Assembly (NCBI GenBank): GCA_029565935.1
Contig: JAKQNF010000020.1
Location: 1 to 60,567, forward strand
Source of the DNA: Bacillota bacterium
Lineage (GTDB): Bacteria > Bacillota > DTU025 > MWDF01
Direction of reading: 5' to 3'
DNA length: 60,567 bases
Below the pieces are notes generated by a model. The model was not told the origin of the DNA, searched no databases, and saw nothing but the letters and a program-made list of their open reading frames with translations. Numbering within the stretch: the first letter of the stretch is position 1; each line of letters begins with the position of its first letter. This document shows positions 24,500 through 32,090 of the stretch, in pieces. A program made the translations under genes and the position numbers.

Positions 24500-25885
24500 A
24501 TGTCTACGCTGAAAGTACCAAGTAGGATAAAGGCACACATAGCCGATAAGGCTTTCTATAAACGCGCGCTCACAGTCATGGCGCCGATAGTGCTGCAGCA
24601 GTTCGTTACGACCATGGTCAGCCTGGTCGACAACCTTCAGGTAGGACAGCTGGGTCCACAGTCGATAGCCGGCGTGAGCATAGCGAACCAGTTCTTCTTC
24701 ATCTATACGCTCATGCTCTTCGGCATTGCGGGCGGAGGAGGGCTCTTCGTCGCGCAGTTCTGGGGCGCGGAGGACAAGGAGGGAATGAAACAGGGTTATC
24801 GTTTCATGCTCATAACCTCACTTGCCGTGGCGTTGGTGTTCATGGCCGGCGCTTACATCGCGGCCCCTAGGATAATCGGCTTCTTCACTGACGATGCCGG
24901 GGCGATCTCGGAGGGTGTGGCGTACCTCAGGGTAGTCTTCCTGACATATCTGCCCATCGCGTTCAGCATCGCTACGGCCGGCTCGTTCAGGAGCATCGGC
25001 CAGGCCAAGGTCGCGATGGTGCCGTCAATCGTGGCGATGTTCACGAACATGTTCTTCAACTACACGCTGATATTCGGACACTTCGGAGCCCCGAGACTCG
25101 GCGTGCGCGGAGCCGCTATCGCTACCATCATAGCCAGGGTAGTGGAGCTCCTCATGCTCTACTATGCCATGAGGAGGGACACCTGCCCGTTCGGTACCCG
25201 TCTTGTGCGCATGTTCAAGGTGAAGCCGGCCCTGTTCAAGAAGGTATTCGTGAAGTCGTTGCCCCTGGTTGCGAACGAGCTGCTATGGTCCACCGGAGTG
25301 ACCATGCAGTACAAGGCCTATTCCACAAGAGGCGTGCTTGCGCTCGCCGCGCTGAACATAATGTACACTGTGAACGACATGTTCTTCGTGGTTAACAGCG
25401 GCCAGGCCACTGCAGTATCCGTGATAATCGGCCACGCCCTTGGGGCTAACAGGATAGACGAGGCCAAGAGAGATTCAAGAAGGCTCCTGCTCTTCGGGGT
25501 GTTCATATCGCTCTGCTTGTTGCTGGTACACATAACGACAGGTCTGCTGGTGCCTTTGGCTTACAATGTAGGCGAGAACGTAAGGCAGACGGCGAGGATA
25601 CTGATAACGATTTCGGCGTTCATGATGCCTTTCTACCTGATGAACGCTGGCTTCTTCTTCATCCTCAGGGCAGGTGGGGACACCAGGTCCGTCATGCTCA
25701 TGGACTCCTTGTACTCATGGATCGTGGTGGTACCGTACGTGTTGGCCCTCGCGAAGTTCACGGACCTTCCGCTGATAAGCATGTTCCTGCTCGTGCAGCT
25801 TACCGAGTTCTTGAAGCTGGGCATAGCCTATAACCTGTTCAGGAAGGAGAAATGGGCGAAGAACCTTACCGAGCAGCCGCTGTAA
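24500..25885 (+). CDS. MATE-family efflux transporter
   Basis: Multidrug and toxin extrusion type antiporter of 461 residues with 12 predicted membrane helices arranged as two similar halves. The first half opens with ALTVMAPIVLQQFVTTMVSLVDNLQVGQLG, a standard MATE start, and the second half repeats the pattern (SLPLVANELLWSTGV). It probably uses Na+ or H+ to expel cationic compounds; the substrate is unknown. ATG 24500 follows GGAGG (24490-24494); a TTG twelve bases upstream lies inside that site. It is a single-gene unit between two terminators. Confidence 0.92.
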   Translation: MSTLKVPSRIKAHIADKAFYKRALTVMAPIVLQQFVTTMVSLVDNLQVGQLGPQSIAGVSIANQFFFIYTLMLFGIAGGGGLFVAQFWGAEDKEGMKQGYRFMLITSLAVALVFMAGAYIAAPRIIGFFTDDAGAISEGVAYLRVVFLTYLPIAFSIATAGSFRSIGQAKVAMVPSIVAMFTNMFFNYTLIFGHFGAPRLGVRGAAIATIIARVVELLMLYYAMRRDTCPFGTRLVRMFKVKPALFKKVFVKSLPLVANELLWSTGVTMQYKAYSTRGVLALAALNIMYTVNDMFFVVNSGQATAVSVIIGHALGANRIDEAKRDSRRLLLFGVFISLCLLLVHITTGLLVPLAYNVGENVRQTARILITISAFMMPFYLMNAGFFFILRAGGDTRSVMLMDSLYSWIVVVPYVLALAKFTDLPLISMFLLVQLTEFLKLGIAYNLFRKEKWAKNLTEQPL

Positions 25886-25907
25886 TGAGTGCGCAGAAGA
25901 TACGGGG

Positions 25908-25949
25908 CGGGTCGGTCCGTAAAGTACGACGGACCGGCCCGTCGTTTTT
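25908..25949 (+). terminator. Rho-independent terminator
   Basis: Thirteen-bp stem CGGGTCGGTCCGT (25908-25920) with ACGGACCGGCCCG (25929-25941, one G-T pair), then TCGTTTTTC. Confidence 0.92.
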
Positions 25950-25977
25950 CACCTGAGGACAATCGTTGGAGAGCTTG

Positions 25978-26005
25978 TTGATTTTTACGGCCCGTGTGGT
26001 ATATT
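25978..26005 (+). promoter_or_regulatory. Sigma-70-type promoter of the LysE gene
   Basis: TTGATT (25978-25983), a 16-base spacer and TATATT (26000-26005). Start of transcription would be near 26012, about 37 bases before the ATG. Confidence 0.65.
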
Positions 26006-26048
26006 CCATGGAAAGCACCTTAGGTAGGGTGTACGACTGGAGTGCAAG

Positions 26049-26627
26049 ATGAACTACGCTTCTTTCTTCTCGTACGCGATAATACAGATATTCACGCCTG
26101 GCCCTAACAACATAATGGCTATGAACAACGCAGCGAGCTTCGGCATCGCCAGTAGCATCGGGTTCGACTTCGGTGTAATGGCAGGGTTCTTCATCATCAT
26201 GATCGCAAGCTGTCTGTTCAGTTCGGCGCTCTATGCTATAGTACCGACGATAAAGCCCGTAGTAACGGTGATAGGCGCCGCCTATATACTCTACCTGGCA
26301 TGGAGGACCATAGCATCGGGCAGGCACGGGGACGATTCGAGGGCTAGCATACGGCGTTTTCTGCCCGGGGTTATGGTGCAGTTCATAAACCCGAAGGGCT
26401 TGCTGATGGCACTAACGATGTCCTCAGTATACATAACCCCGAGCTTCACCTCGTTCTGGCCCATGCTGGGCCTCTCGGCGCTGCTCGGGGTAATGTGCCT
26501 GGCCTCCACCCTTGTGTGGGGCCTGTTCGGGTCAATGTTCCAGAAGTTCTTCACAGGACACAGGAAGCTCGTCAACGCCGTAATGGCGCTGCTTCTGCTT
26601 TACTGTGCCGTCTCATTGTTCTTGTGA
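26049..26627 (+). CDS. LysE/RhtB-family translocator
   Basis: Small exporter of amino acids or derivatives, 192 residues with five to six membrane helices. The N-terminal IFTPGPNNIMAMNNAASFG matches the family's conserved PGPN helix break, and FINPKGLLMA is the matching motif in the second half. It has its own promoter. Its stop codon is 2 bases from the stop of the convergent FAD enzyme gene, with no terminator between them. It might export an amino acid used or made by the dehydrogenase locus, but that is only positional. Confidence 0.9.
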   Translation: MNYASFFSYAIIQIFTPGPNNIMAMNNAASFGIASSIGFDFGVMAGFFIIMIASCLFSSALYAIVPTIKPVVTVIGAAYILYLAWRTIASGRHGDDSRASIRRFLPGVMVQFINPKGLLMALTMSSVYITPSFTSFWPMLGLSALLGVMCLASTLVWGLFGSMFQKFFTGHRKLVNAVMALLLLYCAVSLFL

Positions 26628-26629
26628 TC

Positions 26630-27772
26630 CTATACGACGGCCGGCTCGATGATGAGCTCTCCTCGCTCGAACCTCTTGTAATCGAGCATGGAAATGTCCA
26701 TCGACGGTCTGCCCGTGGCTATCAGTTCCGCCATAAGCTTGCCTGTGAACGGGGCGAGCATGAAGCCATGGCCGGAGTAGCCGCATGAGATGTAGAACCC
26801 GCCCACTTCGGTCCTGCCTAGAAGCGGCTGCCTGTCCGGCGTCATGTTGTACATCCCTGCCCACTGCCTGACCACCCTGATGTTCTTGGTCCTGGGCAGC
26901 AGCCTTGTAAACACACCTGCCATGTGGCTCAGGAAATCCCACGATACGTCGTTCGCGAAGTCCTGAGGATGCCCTTCCGGGCTGCATCCTCCTATGATCG
27001 AGCCGTGAGGCCTCTGCTGGATGTAATAGTTGCCGGAGAAGCTCATGAGCATGGGAGGGCATACGCCCGGGTCAACGGGCTCGGTGATCAGTATCTCGTG
27101 CCTTTCGGAGTACACCGGAAGGTCCACCCCCGCCATCTTTCCCACTATCTGGGAGTATGGTCCTGCGCAGTTCAGCACTATCCTGGTCCTTATGGTCCCC
27201 TGCGACGTTGTGACCGATTCCACTCTGCCCTTGTCCGTGTTGATGGCGATGACCTCGGTGAACCTCTCGAACTCTACGCCCAGGCGCTTGGCCGCCTCGA
27301 CGTATGCGAAAGTGGTGAGGAACGGATCGGCGTGGCCATCCTTCGCGTTGAAGGTGAACCCGACCGCATCCTCCGCCCAGAGGCCCGGACATATCTCATA
27401 TGCCTCGGCCTTGCTTATCACCCTGCTGTCTATACCGCACGAGTTCTGCAAGCAGACGTTCTCCTTGAGCTGCTCGAACTCGCTGTCCTTGTAGGCTACC
27501 ATGAGATAGCCGCACTGGTTGAGGCCTATGTCCATCCCCAGCTCGTCCTTCAAGCCCTCGAAAGTGGATATGGCGTTCGCGGCGATCTGGCAGTTCATCA
27601 GGGTGCCCCACTGGGCCCTTATCCCCGCCCCGCACCTTCCTGTAGACCCTCCGCAGATGGTGTCCCTTTCGAGCACGATTATGTTCTTTACGCCCAGCTT
27701 GGCCAGGTTGTACGCCGCGGAGGAGCCGTTTATGCCGCCACCGATTATCACTACGTCGGCGCTCGTCCTCAT
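26630..27772 (-). CDS. FAD-dependent amine/amino acid dehydrogenase, catalytic subunit
   Basis: FAD enzyme of 380 residues of the DAO family (sarcosine oxidase beta, glycine oxidase, HcnC/OoxB, archaeal proline dehydrogenase beta). VVIIGGGINGSSAAYNLAKLG (from residue 8) is the FAD-binding fingerprint; CGAGIRAQWG matches sarcosine oxidase beta, and CGYSGHGFMLAPFTGKLMAELI the C-terminal FAD contact. It is the last gene of a five-gene leftward unit with two 2Fe-2S proteins, a ferredoxin-type protein and a second FAD protein. It probably oxidises an imino or amino acid such as proline, hydroxyproline, sarcosine or an opine; which one is unknown. Confidence 0.88.
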   Translation of the reverse strand: MRTSADVVIIGGGINGSSAAYNLAKLGVKNIIVLERDTICGGSTGRCGAGIRAQWGTLMNCQIAANAISTFEGLKDELGMDIGLNQCGYLMVAYKDSEFEQLKENVCLQNSCGIDSRVISKAEAYEICPGLWAEDAVGFTFNAKDGHADPFLTTFAYVEAAKRLGVEFERFTEVIAINTDKGRVESVTTSQGTIRTRIVLNCAGPYSQIVGKMAGVDLPVYSERHEILITEPVDPGVCPPMLMSFSGNYYIQQRPHGSIIGGCSPEGHPQDFANDVSWDFLSHMAGVFTRLLPRTKNIRVVRQWAGMYNMTPDRQPLLGRTEVGGFYISCGYSGHGFMLAPFTGKLMAELIATGRPSMDISMLDYKRFERGELIIEPAVV

Positions 27773-28059
27773 CTTGCGTTGCCCCCTTTCGCGGCTTCGG
27801 CGAGGATCCCGAGTTTGACGGGCTTCGCCGGGGGCCTGAAGCTGGGGGGCTTGACCTCGCTAACGGGGATGCCCCTCATCCTGGCTATCTCCCTTACGAG
27901 TATGTCCGTGCAGCCCCTGCCCTGGCAGGGACCCATGCCGATCCTGGTGACCCTCTTTAGCTCCTCGGGGGTGTCGTACCCTCTGGATATCCATTCCCTC
28001 ACCTCATCAAGGGTTACTTCCTCGCACCTGCAGATGTACACCTTCTCTTCGACAGCCAT
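27769..28059 (-). CDS. BFD-type [2Fe-2S] subunit of the dehydrogenase
   Basis: A 96-residue protein with the bacterioferritin-associated ferredoxin-like [2Fe-2S] fold. Cysteines C10, C12 (YICRCEE), C45 and C50 (GPCQGRGC) are the expected ligands. In opine oxidases and HcnB this domain is fused to the C terminus of the FAD alpha subunit; here it is a separate protein. It overlaps the catalytic subunit gene by 4 bases and begins 1 base after the ferredoxin gene stop. The last 25 residues (Pro/Lys/Ala-rich) may dock it to a partner. Confidence 0.88.
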   Translation of the reverse strand: MAVEEKVYICRCEEVTLDEVREWISRGYDTPEELKRVTRIGMGPCQGRGCTDILVREIARMRGIPVSEVKPPSFRPPAKPVKLGILAEAAKGGNAR

Positions 28060-28060
28060 G

Positions 28061-28573
28061 CTATTCCACCACCCTTACGGCGCGTACGTGGTCCTTGAGC
28101 TCGTACGGCACCGGCACCGACACTACGAACGTCCTGTCCTTGAACGGCTCCAGCACCTGCTCGATCCTCGAGCGGAACACGACCCTGCCTTGTCTGTCGA
28201 GGCAGTCCGCCTCCATACCCTTTGCGGGCCTTGGCAGTATCTCGTAGGGCAGCTTCATGAGCGCCCAGCCTTCCTTCCAGGCAAGGTCGACCACGAAACA
28301 GGCGAGACCCGGGCACTTCGCGACGCACCTAGAGCATCCTGTGCACTTCGAGTAGTCCACCTCCGGCACGTCGTTTATGTCCGCGAAAGGCTTAACGGCC
28401 CCCGTCGGACAGCTCGTATGGCAAGGGTTGCATGGTATCCTCTGCGGGCACTCGATCACTACGTAACCTCCCCGCTTGGACTTCCAGGCATCCTCCTCGG
28501 GCGTCACGACGCCGTCCCTGGGTCCAATGAGCACTCCTGAGTTGTACAGGAGCTCGTCATTCGTAAAAGACAT
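28061..28573 (-). CDS. Ferredoxin-type 2[4Fe-4S] subunit of the dehydrogenase
   Basis: A 170-residue protein with two [4Fe-4S] sites: C42 and C48, C51, C55 in CPQRIPCNPCHTSCP, and C77, C80, C83, C87 in CTGCSRCVAKCP. A beta-rich C-terminal half follows (KDRTFVVSVPVPYELKDHVRAVRVVE). It overlaps the upstream FAD subunit gene by 17 bases. A dedicated ferredoxin subunit points to electron delivery to the ferredoxin pool or a membrane carrier rather than to oxygen. The archaeal dye-linked proline dehydrogenase complexes have a comparable small Fe-S subunit. Confidence 0.88.
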   Translation of the reverse strand: MSFTNDELLYNSGVLIGPRDGVVTPEEDAWKSKRGGYVVIECPQRIPCNPCHTSCPTGAVKPFADINDVPEVDYSKCTGCSRCVAKCPGLACFVVDLAWKEGWALMKLPYEILPRPAKGMEADCLDRQGRVVFRSRIEQVLEPFKDRTFVVSVPVPYELKDHVRAVRVVE

Positions 28574-29675
28574 CGTCGCCGCCTCCTTCGTAGATTACGC
28601 ATTCAAGGCCCGCCCTTATCTTGTCGCAGACCTCCCCCGCCCTGAGATGGTCGAGCCTCGCCACGAAGCTTTCGTACCTTCCGGGCCTTGGGGCGTATCC
28701 GAGGGCCGCGGCGGCTCCGAAGCCGGCCAGCCTTCCCTCGACCATGGCAGAGCTCGCCTCCTCGATGCCGGACGAGTCCCCAGCCACCCATATGTCGTGG
28801 TTTGTGGTCCTAAGGCCTAGGTCTCTCACAGGCACGTACCCGCACAGCTGCGGCACGTACTTCATCTTGCATCCGGCCTGCCAGAGCAGCTCCACCGTAG
28901 GCGTGAGCCCCACGGCGAGGCAGATGGTGTCGCAATCTACCGTGAACTCCTTGCCAGTCGGCCTGAACTTCTCGTCCAGCTCCATGACCACGGCGCCTTC
29001 CACGGACTCTACCCCTAGGGCCTTCTTTATGCTGTGCATCAGATGGATGGGCACTCCCAGACGTCTTATCTTCGCCGCGTGCACCCAGTAACCGCCGACT
29101 TTCTGGGTCGCCTCCACGACGCCGGCGACTTCGACGCCCGCTTGCATAAGCTGGTAGGCCACGATTATCCCGATGTTGCCGGCCCCGACCATCAGGACCT
29201 TCTTTCCCGGGACCACGCCGTAGACGTTCATGAGCGTCTGCACGGCACCGGCGCCGTACACGCCGGGAAGGTCGTTTCCTATGAACGGTATCAGCCTCTC
29301 CTGCGCGCCCGCCGCAATGACCATCTTCCTGGGTTTTATGAGGAAGTACTCGTCCTCGCCCCTGGCGAGCGATACCGCGCCTTCCTCGCGGTAGTAGCCC
29401 ACCGCAGTAGTGTCGGTCATCGTCTCCACCTTGTCTGAAAGACCTGCTATCTCATCCATCAGCATCTCTGCTATCTTGAAACCCCTGGTCCCCGCGTGCT
29501 CGTCCTTGCTGCCGAAGAACTTGTGGGTCTGCTTGATGAGCTGCCCTCCAAGCATCGGGCCGCTGTCCACGACGAGGACGGAAGATCCCATGCCGGCCGC
29601 CTCGGCCGCTGCAGAAAGGCCGGCGGGCCCTCCGCCTATTACCAGCAGTTCGACTTCACGCACCCTGCTCACCAC
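28557..29675 (-). CDS. FAD/NAD(P)-binding alpha subunit of the dehydrogenase (HcnB/OoxA-like)
   Basis: A 372-residue pyridine nucleotide-disulphide reductase-like protein. VELLVIGGGPAGLSAAAEAAG binds FAD and KVLMVGAGNIGIIVAYQL is the second dinucleotide loop; IAAGAQERLIPFIGNDLPGVYGAGAVQT is typical of the HcnB/OoxA alpha subunits and NADH oxidase-like proteins. Those homologues also carry an N-terminal or C-terminal 2Fe-2S domain, here split into neighbouring genes. The start is uncertain: tandem GTGs at 29675 and 29672, or GTG 29663, all near GGAGG. It overlaps the upstream 2Fe-2S gene by 20 bases. Confidence 0.88.
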   Translation of the reverse strand: MVSRVREVELLVIGGGPAGLSAAAEAAGMGSSVLVVDSGPMLGGQLIKQTHKFFGSKDEHAGTRGFKIAEMLMDEIAGLSDKVETMTDTTAVGYYREEGAVSLARGEDEYFLIKPRKMVIAAGAQERLIPFIGNDLPGVYGAGAVQTLMNVYGVVPGKKVLMVGAGNIGIIVAYQLMQAGVEVAGVVEATQKVGGYWVHAAKIRRLGVPIHLMHSIKKALGVESVEGAVVMELDEKFRPTGKEFTVDCDTICLAVGLTPTVELLWQAGCKMKYVPQLCGYVPVRDLGLRTTNHDIWVAGDSSGIEEASSAMVEGRLAGFGAAAALGYAPRPGRYESFVARLDHLRAGEVCDKIRAGLECVIYEGGGDDVFYE

Positions 29676-29994
29676 CCTCCGCCAGCATGGGCACGCTTCC
29701 CCTGCCGTGCTGTGTCTTAACTGCCATGCCCTCCTTCAGTGGGGTCACGCACGTACGCACGTTTGGCACGCCGTCGACGACCATGAAGCAGGAACTGCAC
29801 TTACCTATGGCGCAGAAAAAGCCCCGCGGCCTGTGAGCCTCGGGGCTGTACCTGTAAACCTTTACACCATTGGCGTGTAGCGCTGCCGCAATGGGCTCTC
29901 CCTCGAAACCTTCCATCGCCCTGTTGTCGAAAGTGAAGCTCACCCTCCTGCCGTGTGCGAACTCGAGGATAGGGTGTGATTCGATGAGGTCCAC
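29656..29994 (-). CDS. HcnA-like [2Fe-2S] subunit of the dehydrogenase
   Basis: Plant-type [2Fe-2S] protein of 112 residues, like HcnA and the N-terminal domain of sarcosine oxidase alpha. GEPIAAALHANGVKVYRYS leads to the cluster ligands C61, C66, C69 (CAIGKCSSC) and C82. The preferred start is GTG 29994, six bases after AGGAGG (30001-30006), giving the N terminus MDLIESHPILEF that fits homologues; a longer frame from ATG 30021 has no convincing site. It is the first gene of the five-gene unit, only about 50 bases after the ftsH stop codon, so the unit may be read from the ftsH transcript. Confidence 0.85.
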   Translation of the reverse strand: MDLIESHPILEFAHGRRVSFTFDNRAMEGFEGEPIAAALHANGVKVYRYSPEAHRPRGFFCAIGKCSSCFMVVDGVPNVRTCVTPLKEGMAVKTQHGRGSVPMLAEGGEQGA

Positions 29995-30046
29995 GATATC
30001 CCTCCTGATCATCCGGTACATAAGCCGGTCATGTTACGCAAATCTA

Positions 30047-32038
30047 TCAGGCCCGCAGCCCATAAAGGGCTGCGGGTGGTCTTACGGGGTCATCTTGCGT
30101 CACCCAGTGCTGTTCTGCGGCCTTCCTTCCGAAATCGGCCTGCGGTTCCCGGACTTCCTGCTTTTCCTGCCTGTCTTGCTCGGTGTCCGGTGTAGGCGTG
30201 CTGGCTTGCGGGACTTCCTTGGGTGGCAGCTCCTTGCCCTCCAGGACCAGGTCGAGCTCGCTGCCTTCCAGGTTCTCCCTCTCCTTGAGGACCATGGCCA
30301 CCCTCTTCAGGAGTTCCAGGTTATCGCCGAGCAGCTTCTTCGCCTTGGTGTAGCACTCGTCGATTATGTTCTTTACTTCCTTGTCTATCTGGGCGGCGAT
30401 CTCCTCGGAGTAGTTGCGCTCCCTGGATATGTCGCGGCCTAGGAACACGTTTTGCGAATCCTGCCTGCCGTAGGTTATAGGGCCGAGGTTGCTCATGCCG
30501 TATTCGACGACCATCTTCCTTGCAAGGCTGGTGGCCCTTTCAAGGTCCTTGGACGCTCCGGTCGAGACGTCCTCCAAGCACAGTTCCTCCGCCACGCGCC
30601 CGCCCAGGGACATCGTTATGTTGTTAAGCAAGTCCTCCTTGGAGGAGTACCTGAACTTCCTCTCGTCCTCGGGTATCACGAGCGTGAAGCCGCCTGCGCT
30701 GCCCCTTCCTATTATCGAGACCTTCACGACTGGATCGGAGCCGGGGAGCAGCTTCGCCAGAAGGGCGTGCCCGGTCTCATGATATGCCACGAGGTCCTTC
30801 TCCTTGCCCGTCAGCAGCCTGCCCTTCTTCGCAGGGCCCATGACTATGCGCTCGATGGCCTCGTCGGCGACGTCCATCGTGATCTTCTTCATCCTGTACC
30901 TTACGGCCAGAAGTGCCGCCTCGTTGAGCAGGTTCTCGAGGTCCGCGCCCGTGAAGCCGGGCGTGCGCCTTGCCAGCTCCTTCATGTCCATGTCGCCTGC
31001 GAACTGCTTGTTCCTGGCATGTATCTTAAGTATGGCCTCGCGCCCCTTCGCGTCCGGCACATCCAGCGTTATCTGCCTGTCGAACCTGCCTGGCCTGAGA
31101 AGGGCAGGGTCCAGGACGTCGGGCCTGTTGGTCGCTGCGACCACTATCACGCCCGAGTTCGTCTCGAATCCATCCATCTCTACCAGCAGCTGGTTGAGGG
31201 TCTGCTCCCTCTCGTCGTGGCCTCCGCCGAGGCCTGCGCCCCTCTGGCGGCCCACGGCGTCGATCTCGTCTATGAATATGATGCAAGGGGCGGACTTCTT
31301 CGCCTGGGCGAACATGTCCCTGACCCTGCTTGCGCCCACTCCGACGAACATCTCGACGAAATCGGAGCCGGAGATGTAGAAGAACGGCACCCCGGCCTCG
31401 CCGGCCAAAGCCCTAGTTATGTGGGTCTTGCCCGTGCCGGGAGGTCCCATCAGGAGGATCCCCTTGGGGACCCTTGCACCCATGTCTGTGAACCTCCTGG
31501 GGTATTTCAAGTAGTCGACTATCTCGGCGAGCTCCTCCTGGACCTCGTCGATGCCGGCGACGTCCGCGAAGGTTATCTTGCCCCTTGCGTCTGTCTGTAG
31601 CCTCGCCCTGCTCCTGCCGAACTGCATTGCCCTGTTGTTGGAGCCTTGCATCTGGTTCAGCATGAACATGAAGAACAGGCCCAGCGCCACTATGAAGAAT
31701 AGGTTGGGCAGCAGCACGAGGAGCCAGTCGTTGGTCTTGGGCTTCTCTGAGACGGTCGTGTTGGCGAACTTCTCGGGGTTCTTCTTCACGTCATCGATCA
31801 GCCCGGCCGCGCTAGAATAATACAGCTGGAACTTGGTACCGTCGTTGAGCTCTCCTTTTATGATCCCTTCCGGGAGTATGTCGAGCGTCTTGACGTTCCC
31901 AGCCTCCCATTGCGTAAGGAAGCTGTTGGCCGTCATCTCCTGTACCTTGTTCTGGCTGCTTAGAAAGTTCTGACCTATTGTGACGGCGACAAGGAATATC
32001 AGTATCCACAATGCCGCCTTCTGAAAGCCACGGTTCAA
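30047..32038 (-). CDS. ftsH: ATP-dependent zinc metalloprotease FtsH
   Basis: Membrane-bound AAA+ protease that removes misfolded membrane and regulatory proteins. 663 residues: two N-terminal membrane helices (about 9-27 and 106-127), Walker A GPPGTGKT (198-205), Walker B IIFIDEID (253-260), the second region of homology around [19 protein letters not shown], and the zinc motif HETGH (419-423). Start is TTG 32038 behind GGAGGATTAGAAC. The C-terminal 60 residues are a low-complexity Pro/Glu/Gln-rich tail. It follows tilS, a common gene order, but hpt, which is often between them, is absent. An extended -10 sits in the tilS end. Confidence 0.97.
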   Translation of the reverse strand: MNRGFQKAALWILIFLVAVTIGQNFLSSQNKVQEMTANSFLTQWEAGNVKTLDILPEGIIKGELNDGTKFQLYYSSAAGLIDDVKKNPEKFANTTVSEKPKTNDWLLVLLPNLFFIVALGLFFMFMLNQMQGSNNRAMQFGRSRARLQTDARGKITFADVAGIDEVQEELAEIVDYLKYPRRFTDMGARVPKGILLMGPPGTGKTHITRALAGEAGVPFFYISGSDFVEMFVGVGASRVRDMFAQAKKSAPCIIFIDEIDAVGRQRGAGLGGGHDEREQTLNQLLVEMDGFETNSGVIVVAATNRPDVLDPALLRPGRFDRQITLDVPDAKGREAILKIHARNKQFAGDMDMKELARRTPGFTGADLENLLNEAALLAVRYRMKKITMDVADEAIERIVMGPAKKGRLLTGKEKDLVAYHETGHALLAKLLPGSDPVVKVSIIGRGSAGGFTLVIPEDERKFRYSSKEDLLNNITMSLGGRVAEELCLEDVSTGASKDLERATSLARKMVVEYGMSNLGPITYGRQDSQNVFLGRDISRERNYSEEIAAQIDKEVKNIIDECYTKAKKLLGDNLELLKRVAMVLKERENLEGSELDLVLEGKELPPKEVPQASTPTPDTEQDRQEKQEVREPQADFGRKAAEQHWVTQDDPVRPPAALYGLRA
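30052..30076 (-). other. Perfect hairpin at the 3' end of ftsH
   Basis: CCCGCAGCCC (30052-30061) pairs with GGGCTGCGGG (30067-30076) around a 5-base loop, inside the last codons of ftsH just before its stop. No T run follows on the minus strand. It may stabilise the ftsH mRNA end or partly stop transcription before the dehydrogenase genes. Confidence 0.6.
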
Positions 32039-32080
32039 GTTCTAATCCTCCTTCGGTTACGGACACGGATATACTAAAAT

Positions 32081-32089
32081 ATTATATCA
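32081..32089 (-). promoter_or_regulatory. Extended -10 element before ftsH
   Basis: Minus strand TGATATAAT, identical to the elements before the Fe-S reductase and mmdA genes, overlapping the end of tilS and about 43 bases before the ftsH TTG. No good -35 is visible. Confidence 0.45.
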
Positions 32090-32090
32090 T

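Noticed and set aside
26924-28540. 538-residue open frame on the plus strand across the dehydrogenase operon
   Set aside because: It is the antisense shadow of four well-supported genes in GC-rich DNA, with Tyr/Arg/His-rich composition and no ribosome site.
30452-31600. 382-residue open frame on the plus strand inside ftsH
   Set aside because: Antisense shadow of ftsH; product has no family features.
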